Of a stretch of DNA of 64,000 bases, positions 50,922 to 60,342 are shown one piece after another. The notes under the pieces were generated by a model. That model was not told the origin of the DNA and did no database searches. It saw nothing but the letters and a program-made list of their open reading frames with translations. The stretch's first letter is position 1. Each line of letters opens with the position of its first letter. Both the position numbers and the translations under genes were made by a program. Source of the DNA: a virus; IMG/VR virus record IMGVR_UViG_3300032242_002920, positions 62,001 through 126,000 of that record; one strand, 5' to 3'.

Positions 50922-53370
50922 AGTAGCCACACACATTAATCCTGCAACTGGAGAACCATGCAGTTGCGGGTTTGGAAAATTCTCAGAACCAATTGAGCAG
51001 TCTATTGAAAAAACAGCAGGCACCAAACTTGATTGGATTCGAGAACGTGAAGACAAATTTTTTCAAACGGAAGAGGGTCAGCAGGCTTTTAAGCAATTAG
51101 AGGTTCTTGTCAACAGGGATGAGAATATCGACCCTTTAGCTCCGTGGCTGTGGAGGGAAATCAAAAAGGGGCGGTTAAAGATCACCCCTCGCCTTCTTGA
51201 TCCCACTCAGCCAGATAACCTTTCACATATTGCCGATTGGTATGCATCTAATTCACCCACTCGCCGTGGCGTGGACATTATGCAACTTAATTGGGAACAA
51301 GCTACCGATAAGGTTAAAGAATGGGACGATGAGCTTCAGTCTCAAATGGATGAACAGCAAGCGGCGGGTGGCACCGTTGTAGCCGATGCTGGCGATGGCT
51401 GGACCATTCGTCAAATTACTAACGGAGAGGAAGCCAAAGCTGAAGGCAACGCCATGGGTCACTGTGTTGGTGGCTATGGTGAGGCAATTGAATCCGGTCA
51501 AACCTTAATTTATTCTCTTAGAGATGAAAAGAATAATCCTCATACTACGATTGAAATTCAACCAGCAGATAACAGTCATAATTTAGAAATTAAACACGCC
51601 ATGCAAGATCGCAACAGGGCCAGAAACGTAATGTTCAAAGATGCTGCAATTTTTGAAACGATGAAAAATGAACTTGCTGGAAATAAAGAAAAGATGGAGG
51701 CCTTTCTTGACAAAGTAGCAGAAATCCATCGCGTTGACCCAAGCCTTTTAAAAGATGCCTATATCGAGCATTTTTATGGCAAGGAGATGGAACCACTTCC
51801 GCCTCTATCCCCAGAGGGCGGCAGAGTAATTCAGATTCAAGGCAAAGGTAATCGCGTTCCAATTCCAGAATACCAAGAGCCAGTCGGCAATTGGCTCATG
51901 AGCATTGGCGATGGCGGACCAACATTAGAAAAAACTGTTGAACGTTATCATGTTAATGCCCCCAATACAGCAGAAGAATTCGCCATTTGTCTCAATCCTT
52001 GGGGCGGGTATTTAGACGCTGAATATGAAACCCAAACCGTTCAAGCGGAATCTTGGCAAGATTACTTTCGAGACTATGGTGACTTTGAGGAAGCTGAGGA
52101 ATTAACTAGGGATCCAATAACTCAAGAAAATTGGAATAATATTATTCAAGATTTAATTAAAGATCCTCGTCAGATGTGGTTTGTTAAAGAAAATGCTGCC
52201 GAATCTGGCGAAACGCAATTATTCAGCGAATTACTTGATGAGGTTGAAAGGTATGCTCAAGATACAGCCTATCCTCTTTTTACAAATTCTTATTATGATC
52301 CCAATAGCGGTGAATCAATTGCTGAGCAGTGGGACAATAGTCGCGAAGGTCGGGGAATTAACGAAATCCTAGATAGAAACTTCGCTAATGAGCAGGCAAC
52401 TTATAGGCCTAGATCAGTGTTCCCAGATTCTAATCAAAATAAACTTTTTGGTTTGGGTGAAAACGCCAAAACACAAGAACTTGTAGATCTCGCACTTTCT
52501 AAAGACGATGTATTTACTTCTGACCCTGCTAATGCAGAAATTATTGAGAGAAGGATGCGTAATGCTTTGCCTAATGAGAACATGGTGCCTTGGCAGGATC
52601 CTAGAAATTATGATTATCAGCAGGGTCGATTTAGTAAAAGATTTAGGAACTGGCTTAAAAGAAAAACAAATATTCTTGATCCAATTAGCGATCAGCTAGA
52701 TCCCAGTGTATGGGACAATCCTATGTTACCCAAACCTTCTTTAAAACCAGAAATTGCAAATTGGATTACTCAATTTATTACGCAAACTTTTGCTCGCAAT
52801 GGTTATACGCATATGGAAGATTGGATGTCTCTCGTACTTACAGGTAGCCTTACAACTTATCAATATTCGCTGCCATCCGATTGCGATATCTCTGTATTTG
52901 TTGACGCAGAGGTATTTCCCGAATGGTCAAGGGCTGAGATGATTGCAATTATGATGGATGAATGTGATGGAGTTCGTGTACCCGGTACCGCGCATCCGTT
53001 GCAATGCTACGTGGTTCCACAAGATTTCAGCAGAACTGATCTTTATAAACCCGGTCTTAGATCTGCTTACGACATCAATGCTGACTCATGGATTGTAGCT
53101 CCAGAAAAAGATAGAACCCACGATGTTACTCGTGAAATGAATGAGGCTTACACCATCGCCCTTGAGAATGCTGATAAAATGGAAAAGCTGATTCGTTATG
53201 AACCAATTAAAGCAATTCAATTTTATAACCAAATGCATCGTCGCAGGAAGAGGGATATGGAAGCTGGACGAGGAGACTTTTCTCCTTCAAACATTAGTTA
53301 CAAGATGGTAGAAGAGCGTGGCCTAGCCAAACAAGTCAAGAGTTTGATGGAACAATACGGTGTCAATTAA
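50914..53370 (+). CDS. PcfJ-like and nucleotidyltransferase-like fusion protein
   Basis: 818 aa. The N-terminus has HINPATGEPCSCGFGK, a short Cys motif repeated in the 1322-aa protein. Residues ~161-215 form a PcfJ-like domain (GWTIRQITNGEEAKAEGNAM then GHCVGGYGEAIESG and LIYSLRDEKN). Residues ~640-665 hold VLTGSLTTYQYSLPSDCDIS, that is G-S-(n)-D-x-D of polymerase-beta-type nucleotidyltransferases. The 3' end overlaps the next gene. A nucleic-acid or tRNA-modifying activity is possible; not established. Confidence 0.65.
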   Translation: MRKVATHINPATGEPCSCGFGKFSEPIEQSIEKTAGTKLDWIREREDKFFQTEEGQQAFKQLEVLVNRDENIDPLAPWLWREIKKGRLKITPRLLDPTQPDNLSHIADWYASNSPTRRGVDIMQLNWEQATDKVKEWDDELQSQMDEQQAAGGTVVADAGDGWTIRQITNGEEAKAEGNAMGHCVGGYGEAIESGQTLIYSLRDEKNNPHTTIEIQPADNSHNLEIKHAMQDRNRARNVMFKDAAIFETMKNELAGNKEKMEAFLDKVAEIHRVDPSLLKDAYIEHFYGKEMEPLPPLSPEGGRVIQIQGKGNRVPIPEYQEPVGNWLMSIGDGGPTLEKTVERYHVNAPNTAEEFAICLNPWGGYLDAEYETQTVQAESWQDYFRDYGDFEEAEELTRDPITQENWNNIIQDLIKDPRQMWFVKENAAESGETQLFSELLDEVERYAQDTAYPLFTNSYYDPNSGESIAEQWDNSREGRGINEILDRNFANEQATYRPRSVFPDSNQNKLFGLGENAKTQELVDLALSKDDVFTSDPANAEIIERRMRNALPNENMVPWQDPRNYDYQQGRFSKRFRNWLKRKTNILDPISDQLDPSVWDNPMLPKPSLKPEIANWITQFITQTFARNGYTHMEDWMSLVLTGSLTTYQYSLPSDCDISVFVDAEVFPEWSRAEMIAIMMDECDGVRVPGTAHPLQCYVVPQDFSRTDLYKPGLRSAYDINADSWIVAPEKDRTHDVTREMNEAYTIALENADKMEKLIRYEPIKAIQFYNQMHRRRKRDMEAGRGDFSPSNISYKMVEERGLAKQVKSLMEQYGVN

Positions 53371-53959
53371 ATCACCATTTTTTGTTATTTCAGATACCCA
53401 CTTTGGGCATAAAAACATTATCAAATATTGCGACCGACCGCAATATCATGAAAAGTTAATGATTGCTAATTGGCGTAAGCGAGTTAAAAGGCATGATACG
53501 ATCCTTCATCTTGGTGATTTAATGATGGGAGGGAACGAATATTACAATGAATTCTGGTGTAATGTTGCGCCCTTACTTACCGGAAAAAAATATATTATTC
53601 TTGGTAATCACGATAAGCGCAGCTACGACTATGAAGCACTAGGATTTACGGTTATTAAACCTTTTTCAATAGAGTATCGCAAACACACAGTTTCTTTTGA
53701 TCACTATCCAAAACTTCTTAATGACGAGGATAATAAAACTCTTCATGTTCACGGTCATATTCATAATCACGCTTATTCTCGCAACGAAGTCAATCGTTGG
53801 GGAAATATCAATGTATCAGTTGAAGTCACAAATTATCAACCTAGATTAATTTCAAGACTTTTAAATAAAGAAATAACCAAACGCAATATCTTATTAAAAG
53901 CTGCAAATTTTGACAAAGACCGTTGGCAGCAGACAAATACCCCGAAACGAGCCGCTTAA
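53360..53959 (+). CDS. Calcineurin-type metallophosphoesterase
   Basis: 199 aa from GTG 53360. All metal-binding motifs are present: VISDTHFGHKN, LHLGDLMMGG, ILGNHDKRS and HVHGHIHNHAY. Small single-domain phosphoesterase of the type common in phages, likely nuclease or nucleotide phosphatase. The second such enzyme in the window. Confidence 0.85.
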   Translation: MSIKSPFFVISDTHFGHKNIIKYCDRPQYHEKLMIANWRKRVKRHDTILHLGDLMMGGNEYYNEFWCNVAPLLTGKKYIILGNHDKRSYDYEALGFTVIKPFSIEYRKHTVSFDHYPKLLNDEDNKTLHVHGHIHNHAYSRNEVNRWGNINVSVEVTNYQPRLISRLLNKEITKRNILLKAANFDKDRWQQTNTPKRAA

Positions 53960-53965
53960 TTAGTG

Positions 53966-55438
53966 ATGAGTGATAACATTTCTTATATCAAGAAGATTCT
54001 AAGCTCCATAAAACCGCTTCCTGCGCGTAAACAACGCATAGGTACCTCTGAGGTCGCATGGTGGGAGGGAAAGCCCGGAGATGCCGTTATAATCGCTCTG
54101 GGAGGAAGTGTAGAGGATAGGGTTCTTGCTGAAAAGGTTGTCGCCGCTCAATTAGAAGGATTTGGGTATAAAAGAGCAGGATTTTATTTTGCAGACATTG
54201 ATCCTACTGATATTCTTGATAAAGAGAGAAGCGAATCTGATCAACAGTTTAGCGACGAAGATGATAATCTTAATGCCAAGCAACACGATAGAACAATTCA
54301 ACGACAAGATAACTGGAATGATCTTGTTGACAAAGCAAAAAGAATTGTGAATTCTGGTAATGTTACGCTTATTAGAAACAGCAACGAGTATGTTGTTGGT
54401 CGCGTTCAAGGAGATCATGGAAATTATGAGTCCGAGATTACCCGACAGGATCCAGAGTCACAAGTAATTACGGGTTGGCATTGCACCTGTCCGTGGAATC
54501 AGTACGCATGGCAAAGAACCCGCCAGTGGAAGGTATATGAAGGTCGCCCCTGTTCCCACGTTCTTGCTCTTTATTATGTTGCAAAGCAAGCTCCTAGCGA
54601 AAAAGAAGAAGAATTTGTATCAAGACCACCAGATCTTCAAGGGCCGCCAAAGGCTCCCGCTCCCGTTGGAGAACCAAGTCCTTTTGCTGCGCCAACGCAA
54701 GACGCATTTCCCGGTGGGGTCGTACCTTCGGTTCCAGAAGGTCCAAGAGGACTTCAGCAGCTTACGCCATTTAAACCAGAAGATGTTGGCGCAATGGATC
54801 CCAATGAAATTCTTGAACAAAGACTTGGCCCGTTGGCACCGCAAATGCCACAGTATCCTCAAACTGAGCTTACGCCAGAGGAACAACAATACCTTGGCTT
54901 ACAACCTCCACAAAAAATTCAAACGCCACCGTTAGAGTTATTAAAAGAACAACAGAGATTGAATCAACCACCTGCTAAGCCGGGTGAATCCCCTTACGGT
55001 CAAGCGTCTCCTCCCGGAACTGTATCCGTTCCCGGCATCCGTCAACCAAACGAAAGAAATCCATTTGGTAGCATTTGGTCAAATGTATATAATGGTCACA
55101 GACTTGCAGCTACTCCCGGCTGGTACAGGTACAAATCTGGCGATTCAATTACTTTAGCAGAGTCGGCCATTGGTATTGCTGAAGGGCCAATTAACGCAGA
55201 AGGAGTTGGAGCGTATCAAGAAATTCCAGCAGGATCGGTTGGTGAGGTGCAGGATCAAGATCCAACGCTTGGTTTTGTTGAAGCAATTTTTCCATTGTCG
55301 GGTGGAGCAAAAACTCCCACTCACGTAAGGTGCTTTTTAGAATCAACTGATATTGTGCCGCCAAGCACAAAAAATAGACCTAATGATGAAACAGAGCGCC
55401 GCGACCCAGACAAGAAGCAAAGGCCGTTTGGAACCTAA
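53966..55438 (+). CDS. SWIM zinc-finger protein with Pro-rich tail
   Basis: 490 aa from ATG 53966. WHCTCPWNQYAWQ (~170) and GRPCSHVLALYYVAK (~192) give CxC-(~20)-CxH, a SWIM finger. The C-terminal half is Pro/Gln-rich (PPQKIQTPPLELLKEQQR) and probably disordered, ending in a beta-like module. Convergent with a minus-strand small gene at its end. Function unknown; perhaps virion-associated. Confidence 0.65.
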   Translation: MSDNISYIKKILSSIKPLPARKQRIGTSEVAWWEGKPGDAVIIALGGSVEDRVLAEKVVAAQLEGFGYKRAGFYFADIDPTDILDKERSESDQQFSDEDDNLNAKQHDRTIQRQDNWNDLVDKAKRIVNSGNVTLIRNSNEYVVGRVQGDHGNYESEITRQDPESQVITGWHCTCPWNQYAWQRTRQWKVYEGRPCSHVLALYYVAKQAPSEKEEEFVSRPPDLQGPPKAPAPVGEPSPFAAPTQDAFPGGVVPSVPEGPRGLQQLTPFKPEDVGAMDPNEILEQRLGPLAPQMPQYPQTELTPEEQQYLGLQPPQKIQTPPLELLKEQQRLNQPPAKPGESPYGQASPPGTVSVPGIRQPNERNPFGSIWSNVYNGHRLAATPGWYRYKSGDSITLAESAIGIAEGPINAEGVGAYQEIPAGSVGEVQDQDPTLGFVEAIFPLSGGAKTPTHVRCFLESTDIVPPSTKNRPNDETERRDPDKKQRPFGT

Positions 55439-55581
55439 AATTCCGCGTCTTTGAGAGGCTTGTCAACAACGTAACCTTTGACAAGCATCCAAAACTCAAC
55501 TTCATCGCGAATTAAACCATAGACGACTCTAAGTGGCAGCATTGCCCAAAACAACGCTTCTGAAAACTTAGAGTTCTCCAT
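55435..55581 (-). CDS. Small protein (48 aa) at the convergence
   Basis: ATG 55581 to TAG 55435-55437: MENSKFSEALFWAMLPLRVV continues as a helical, partly hydrophobic peptide. It overlaps the large upstream gene by 14 bp (on the same strand) and the convergent plus-strand stop by 4 bp. Confidence 0.55.
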   Translation of the reverse strand: MENSKFSEALFWAMLPLRVVYGLIRDEVEFWMLVKGYVVDKPLKDAEF

Positions 55582-58500
55582 TTACATATTTAGCCTGTGC
55601 TTTGCTCATTTTATGAGCGGGTAAATCCCAAGCAACGGCTTTTTCTTCTACAGTAAGTTTACCTAGGTACATTTGACCAGATGAGTCTTGAAGAACCCTT
55701 TGCTCTCCGGGGCCAACGGTAATTGGAGTTTGCTCCTTGCCAGTTCCCTTGCAAACTGGGCAAGGTCGCTCATCTTCGGACTCTTGACCAAAGAAGCTGT
55801 TGGGTATTAAACCAGTTCCCTTGCAACGTTCACATGGCTGATCAATATCTTCTGTAGCAACATCTCGATATCTTGGATCTTGACTAACTGGAAGATATGC
55901 CGGTCTTGCATATCCGTTTTCACTTACAGCGGGTTCGCCCGTCTTAGTTTTAAGCTCACTCCATTGAGGCATAAATGACCACGGGTTTTCAAGTTCTTTT
56001 TTGTGCTTTTCCATGTACGCTTCTTGCTGAGTGCCACCGCCCAGATATCGCGGTTCTTCAAGCTGTCCGGTTTGAGGATTAGTGTGCATACCCTTCCATT
56101 GACGATAATAATCAAACATTGCAGGTTCTGGATGAACTTCTACTAATTCGCCCCCTGCATCATATTCTTCTGCTTCCCAATCATTGATATATTGATCAGC
56201 TTCTTGCGCAAATTGGTTCATTGACCAACTGCCCTGCATAATTGTAGAAAAGAAATCATCCGCATCATTTTCACCGGGTTGATAGTGACCAAAAAGGTCT
56301 TCAACAATAGTTTGCCAATCCGGATCGCCTTCTATAATTTGCACATCTTCTGAAAGTGTAGCGCCTTCATCTGCTGCCATATCGCCAGCTAACTGCCATT
56401 TACCATCGCCGTCTTCATGATATTGATAAACGTAGTCCTCGACGCTATCTACGCTAGGAAGTTGAACTTCATCCCATACTTCCCCTTCTTCTTCTTCTCC
56501 TTCAAGCGACTGTTCGCTTCCCGATCCGCCATCGTCATCGTCATGGTTGGTAGCGGCATTAAATTCGGTTACAAGACCTCTAAACATTTCGTAAGAGTCG
56601 TTTGACTTACCTTGAACATGGGCAAGCGTTCCATCTGGATTATAATGCCAAGTCAGTTTGGGAATGCCGTATTCATCACGCAAAGAAAATGCTTCAATAT
56701 TTCCTTCTTCAATATTGTAAGCATAATTTTGCTCATCAGATCCGATACAATGACCAAGCACTTCGGTTTCTTCTTCGGCTTCCTCTCGGTTGGTAATTTG
56801 TTTTACTGACCAACCTTTATATTTAGGATCTTGAATTTGATAAACAACGTCCTCGTCCTTAGTATCTGCAAATCTTCTTTTCAGTTGCTCTATTTCTTCT
56901 AACTCTCTAATATATTTTTGATGCTCTCTTGAACTGTTTGTTACTTCAGGAGGAGTCATTTTCATAATATCTTTGCCTTCGCGGGCAGGAGCATTTGTAG
57001 CATTAAACCAGTCTGACCAAGTGTTCCATGGAATGTTACTGTAAAAAGTATAAGGAATATTTATAGAATAATCAATTGGAATATCTGCGGGAAACTCATC
57101 TACAAGTTTTTGAATAAATCGCATGGCATGAAGACTATTACTAATATCAACTAAAGGATTGTCTCTATATTGCTCACGAAGGGCATCTGCTACATCTCGA
57201 TTTTCTTCAGACACAAAAACATGAGCATCGGGCCTTGCCGCAATAATGCTTTGGATGGTTGCTGGGTCTAAGTTACCATCTCCATAGTTGTTAACATAAA
57301 TAATTTTAACATCTGGATTATCAATCTCGCCGGTTACAAATTTGTAACCATTTTTACCATAAGATTCTTGAACGCCACCTAGATCGGTCATACCTTCAAC
57401 ATCAATTGGCAGAGCCGCTCTCTTTGAAAGAATTGTTTTTACTTCTTCAGGTGTTTCGTAATAAGAATCAAGCTGACCCATATCTGCAACAGATCCGTCA
57501 TCATTTACGAATGGTTTAATCCAACCAGTTTTTAATTGTTTTACAATCCATGGAACCATGCCTTCAATTCCGGGATATTCACCTTGACCAAATTCGCCTC
57601 GTTCATTAATTCCATGGCCTGAAATAAGTTTGTGCAAGTAATCAAGAATAGCTTGACCTTGTTCGCCGCGCAAGTGTTTTTGATCTTGATTCTTTACTTT
57701 ACGAACGGCCTGTGATGCAACGCGACCAAGAGCAGGACTGTTATTACTTTGACCATAATGACAGTTACACTCTTGTCCTGTGTAAGGATGAAAGTGAGTA
57801 GCAAAACCGAGGTAATGCTTGGCTACTTTTGTTTTAGCAATAACATTTTGATTTTTTGGAACTATGATATTGTCATTTATTAAATTAGCAATTAGCATTT
57901 CTGCGGGAATATTTTGAGAATAAAGCGTTGTTACCGGGCCATATGGTCCCCATCGATTGTTTGTTAAAGGGTGATGATGATCCGCAGATTGCATAATGTT
58001 TTTAATTGCTGCGCGAAGAGGTAGCTTAATATCTGAATTTAATTGATATCCTGCGTTTGAAATTAAATTGTTTGTAAAAGCTATATCATAATCTTGAATT
58101 GCTTTTAATTTGGGTCTACTTAATCCACTCCAATCACTAGCTCTAGTGGGAACAAAATTAGGATAAGGCGCTGTGTCAGCATATGCCTCTGATTGAGGAA
58201 ATGGTTTATATCGCCCCCTATTAGCGCCCATTCCAGAACTTCCAAACGGATATCCATATTCGGGAGACTGCACAATTTTTGTACCATGTTCATTAATGTA
58301 TGAGCGTTCCTCTTCGGGCGTAATTCCGTAAGGAGTGTATTTAGATGTTTTTAAACGATAATCAATTTTAGATAAATCTAAAATAAGGTCAGCGGGTACA
58401 TCTTCGCTAAAGAAAGCAAGGGTTCCATCTTCATAAATATCAAATGGAGTGCCTTCAACAAAATCTTGAATGGAGTGAGACTCAGGTAACTTGGTGTTAG

Positions 58501-59536
58501 TTAGGTACTCATACATATCTGGATGCTGAGGCTCGCCTTTATTATTAACAGGCCAAGTAATAAGTTTACCATCATTAAGCATAAGGCCGCGACCCTTGCC
58601 ACCCTTAACCCAAGAAAGGGTATGAGATACTTTTGGCTCAATGCCAGCAAGGTGCAACTTAAGTTCTTCAGCAGCAGAGAGTGGGGTCATATCCCATGCT
58701 TGTTTTGCAAAGTATGATGATGCGTCTGGCGCAGTTTGAACGGGACTTACTTGACCGGACGCTCCAGTTTGAGTATTAAATTGTTGAGGCAGTCCTTGAC
58801 CTACGGCCATGCGATCAGTAAGGTATTGATACTCTTGCTGATGTTTAGTTGGATCTAAGTAATGCCAAAACCATTGTTGAAATTCAGGATCTGTATCCAT
58901 ATGTTGAACGAGTAACCACGCTTTATTAACGGCCTTTGGATCCTGCATAATTTCATTAATGTTTTGTTTAATATACTGTTTAGATTGTTCGCTTCGACCA
59001 GAAGAAATGTCGTTGAACACGTCGTTTTCAGTACCCTTACCATCGGCAATCCATTGTTGTTTAACTTTTTGCCAGTCGCCATTATTTTGATTAATAAGAT
59101 CTTGATATTCAAGCCTAGGAGCTTGATCTGCATCATAAAAATTTTGTAAACCTAGTGCATGATCTGTATTGCTTAATCTATTGACTTTGATATCGTCCCT
59201 TCCATCATAAAGCCTGTTGTCTTTACGATGAAGGAAATCAATTACTGCTTCTTCTGAACGGTTGGTTCGGTTTTGAAAACCCTTTCCCCCATCGTGAATT
59301 CCCCCTGTTGGGCTAATATAAAATCTAAATACGATAGGAGTGGTGGGCCGCTCTTTGCGATACTCGCGGTCGATATCCTGAGTATCTTCTGGGCCGATCT
59401 TCCAAGTTTTAATATTAAAATCTAAAAGATTAAACGAATCCGGAGTATTCGTTTTAGCATAAATATAACCGGCTCCAATACTTCCCGGAGACCAGTTGTG
59501 AGTGTCTGTTGAAGTTCTAAAAAGAAAATCCCACAT
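55568..59536 (-). CDS. Giant multidomain protein (1322 aa), PcfJ- and DnaJ-zinc-like
   Basis: On the minus strand. THFHPYTGQECNCHYG (~580) repeats the motif of the 818-aa protein. A PcfJ-like domain follows at ~904-960 (GWSVKQITNREEAEEETEVL then GHCIGSDEQN, AFSLRDEYG). Near the C-terminus are two DnaJ-type zinc motifs (CERCKGTG, CPVCKGTG, ~1230-1265). A middle module around 320-400 resembles one in the 646-aa protein. No catalytic role identified; its length and domain mix suggest a virion or ejected protein. Confidence 0.7.
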   Translation of the reverse strand: MWDFLFRTSTDTHNWSPGSIGAGYIYAKTNTPDSFNLLDFNIKTWKIGPEDTQDIDREYRKERPTTPIVFRFYISPTGGIHDGGKGFQNRTNRSEEAVIDFLHRKDNRLYDGRDDIKVNRLSNTDHALGLQNFYDADQAPRLEYQDLINQNNGDWQKVKQQWIADGKGTENDVFNDISSGRSEQSKQYIKQNINEIMQDPKAVNKAWLLVQHMDTDPEFQQWFWHYLDPTKHQQEYQYLTDRMAVGQGLPQQFNTQTGASGQVSPVQTAPDASSYFAKQAWDMTPLSAAEELKLHLAGIEPKVSHTLSWVKGGKGRGLMLNDGKLITWPVNNKGEPQHPDMYEYLTNTKLPESHSIQDFVEGTPFDIYEDGTLAFFSEDVPADLILDLSKIDYRLKTSKYTPYGITPEEERSYINEHGTKIVQSPEYGYPFGSSGMGANRGRYKPFPQSEAYADTAPYPNFVPTRASDWSGLSRPKLKAIQDYDIAFTNNLISNAGYQLNSDIKLPLRAAIKNIMQSADHHHPLTNNRWGPYGPVTTLYSQNIPAEMLIANLINDNIIVPKNQNVIAKTKVAKHYLGFATHFHPYTGQECNCHYGQSNNSPALGRVASQAVRKVKNQDQKHLRGEQGQAILDYLHKLISGHGINERGEFGQGEYPGIEGMVPWIVKQLKTGWIKPFVNDDGSVADMGQLDSYYETPEEVKTILSKRAALPIDVEGMTDLGGVQESYGKNGYKFVTGEIDNPDVKIIYVNNYGDGNLDPATIQSIIAARPDAHVFVSEENRDVADALREQYRDNPLVDISNSLHAMRFIQKLVDEFPADIPIDYSINIPYTFYSNIPWNTWSDWFNATNAPAREGKDIMKMTPPEVTNSSREHQKYIRELEEIEQLKRRFADTKDEDVVYQIQDPKYKGWSVKQITNREEAEEETEVLGHCIGSDEQNYAYNIEEGNIEAFSLRDEYGIPKLTWHYNPDGTLAHVQGKSNDSYEMFRGLVTEFNAATNHDDDDGGSGSEQSLEGEEEEGEVWDEVQLPSVDSVEDYVYQYHEDGDGKWQLAGDMAADEGATLSEDVQIIEGDPDWQTIVEDLFGHYQPGENDADDFFSTIMQGSWSMNQFAQEADQYINDWEAEEYDAGGELVEVHPEPAMFDYYRQWKGMHTNPQTGQLEEPRYLGGGTQQEAYMEKHKKELENPWSFMPQWSELKTKTGEPAVSENGYARPAYLPVSQDPRYRDVATEDIDQPCERCKGTGLIPNSFFGQESEDERPCPVCKGTGKEQTPITVGPGEQRVLQDSSGQMYLGKLTVEEKAVAWDLPAHKMSKAQAKYVNGEL

Positions 59537-59964
59537 TACTTATTCTGGCTTTCAAGAGCATCAATTCTATTTTGGATGCCCTCAAGAGCCACAACAATCT
59601 TATCAAGAACATCCTCTTGACGCTCAAACATTTTAATAAGTCGTTCACCGAGCGCAGGAGCAGCAAAGTTTTCCAAATGTCGGTATTTGCTTTCCCAATC
59701 CCTAAGTTCATCGGTGAGAGACGTATTTTTTGTTTTAACATCGGCCAATTGATCTTCAACGGCCTTCAATCGATCTTCAATGGCTTCAATGGTTTGCTGA
59801 TTTGTTTCGATAACTGCGTCTTTTGCAGCTAATTGTGCTTTAACATTATTATGTCTAAAAAAATTAATGAACCCAAATACAGCAAATCCCGCACCAATTA
59901 TTTCAATAATAAAAACTGGCACGGAAACATTAAAAACTTGTTGAATCAAAGAAGCTATTAACAT
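59536..59964 (-). CDS. Membrane-anchored coiled-coil protein
   Basis: 142 aa. One transmembrane span near the N-terminus (VFIIEIIGAGFAVFGFINFF) and a long heptad-rich coiled coil (EAIEDRLKAVEDQLADVKTK) with a charged tail. Its stop overlaps the giant gene by one base. Layout fits spanin-like or membrane-scaffold proteins; unproven. Confidence 0.65.
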   Translation of the reverse strand: MLIASLIQQVFNVSVPVFIIEIIGAGFAVFGFINFFRHNNVKAQLAAKDAVIETNQQTIEAIEDRLKAVEDQLADVKTKNTSLTDELRDWESKYRHLENFAAPALGERLIKMFERQEDVLDKIVVALEGIQNRIDALESQNK

Positions 59965-59992
59965 AGGTATCTACTATTTATGGTTCGGAAGC

Positions 59993-60148
59993 TCAGTCAT
60001 TATCGCGCAGCCACGGAAAATCGTGCCAATCGTTTCTCATTAAGGCAATTCCACCAGCAAACATAACAAATCCAACTGCGCCATGATGAATTCTTTTTCC
60101 TAGAATCCAAACTCTTTTAAGATTTTTATCGTAGCAAAAGAGTTTCAT
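59993..60148 (-). CDS. Small membrane protein (51 aa)
   Basis: ATG 60148 to TGA 59993-59995; begins MKLFCYDKNLKRVWILGKRI and contains HHGAVGFVMFAGGIALM, a likely membrane span, and a charged end. Upstream gene of the minus-strand trio, 28 bp before the coiled-coil gene. Confidence 0.6.
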   Translation of the reverse strand: MKLFCYDKNLKRVWILGKRIHHGAVGFVMFAGGIALMRNDWHDFPWLRDND

Positions 60149-60166
60149 AGTATTTATTAAATAATT

Positions 60167-60195
60167 GTTATCTAAAATATTAAAGCTGATGTCAA
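60167..60195 (-). promoter_or_regulatory. Possible promoter for the giant gene operon
   Basis: Minus strand: perfect -35 TTGACA (60195-60190), 17 bp, weak -10 GATAAC (60172-60167). Divergent to a plus-strand extended -10 at 60228. Plausible start for 60148, 59964 and 59536. Confidence 0.4.
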
Positions 60196-60227
60196 ACCAG
60201 ATTGTTACTATTCAATTGTTAGTTCTG

Positions 60228-60236
60228 TGCTACAAT
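60228..60236 (+). promoter_or_regulatory. Extended -10 with CTATTC -35
   Basis: TGC TACAAT (60228-60236), with TTACTATTC ending 17 bp upstream (60205-60213). The transcript would include a short GC hairpin (near 60245-60263) and run toward the DUF932 gene. Confidence 0.45.
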
Positions 60237-60273
60237 AAGCAAATGCCTTTGAAAACAAGGGGCAAACTTTTAC

Positions 60274-60302
60274 TTGACAATTAGATATCAATTTGGTAGT
60301 CT
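60274..60302 (+). promoter_or_regulatory. Promoter of the DUF932 gene
   Basis: Perfect -35 TTGACA (60274-60279), 17 bp, -10 TAGTCT (60297-60302) after TGG. Starts ~35 nt before the ATG and includes the AAGGAG site. Confidence 0.6.
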
Positions 60303-60342
60303 TATAAAAGTTCGTGTTAAATCAACAGTAAGGAGAAGTAAA

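Noticed and set aside
50914-53370. Toxin-antitoxin interpretation of the nucleotidyltransferase region
   Set aside because: The domain is fused in a large protein with no small partner gene next to it; MNT/HEPN-like pairing is not supported.
60274-60342. Longer start (TTG 60274) for the DUF932 gene
   Set aside because: The codons coincide with the TTGACA promoter; ATG 60343 with AAGGAG is clearly better.
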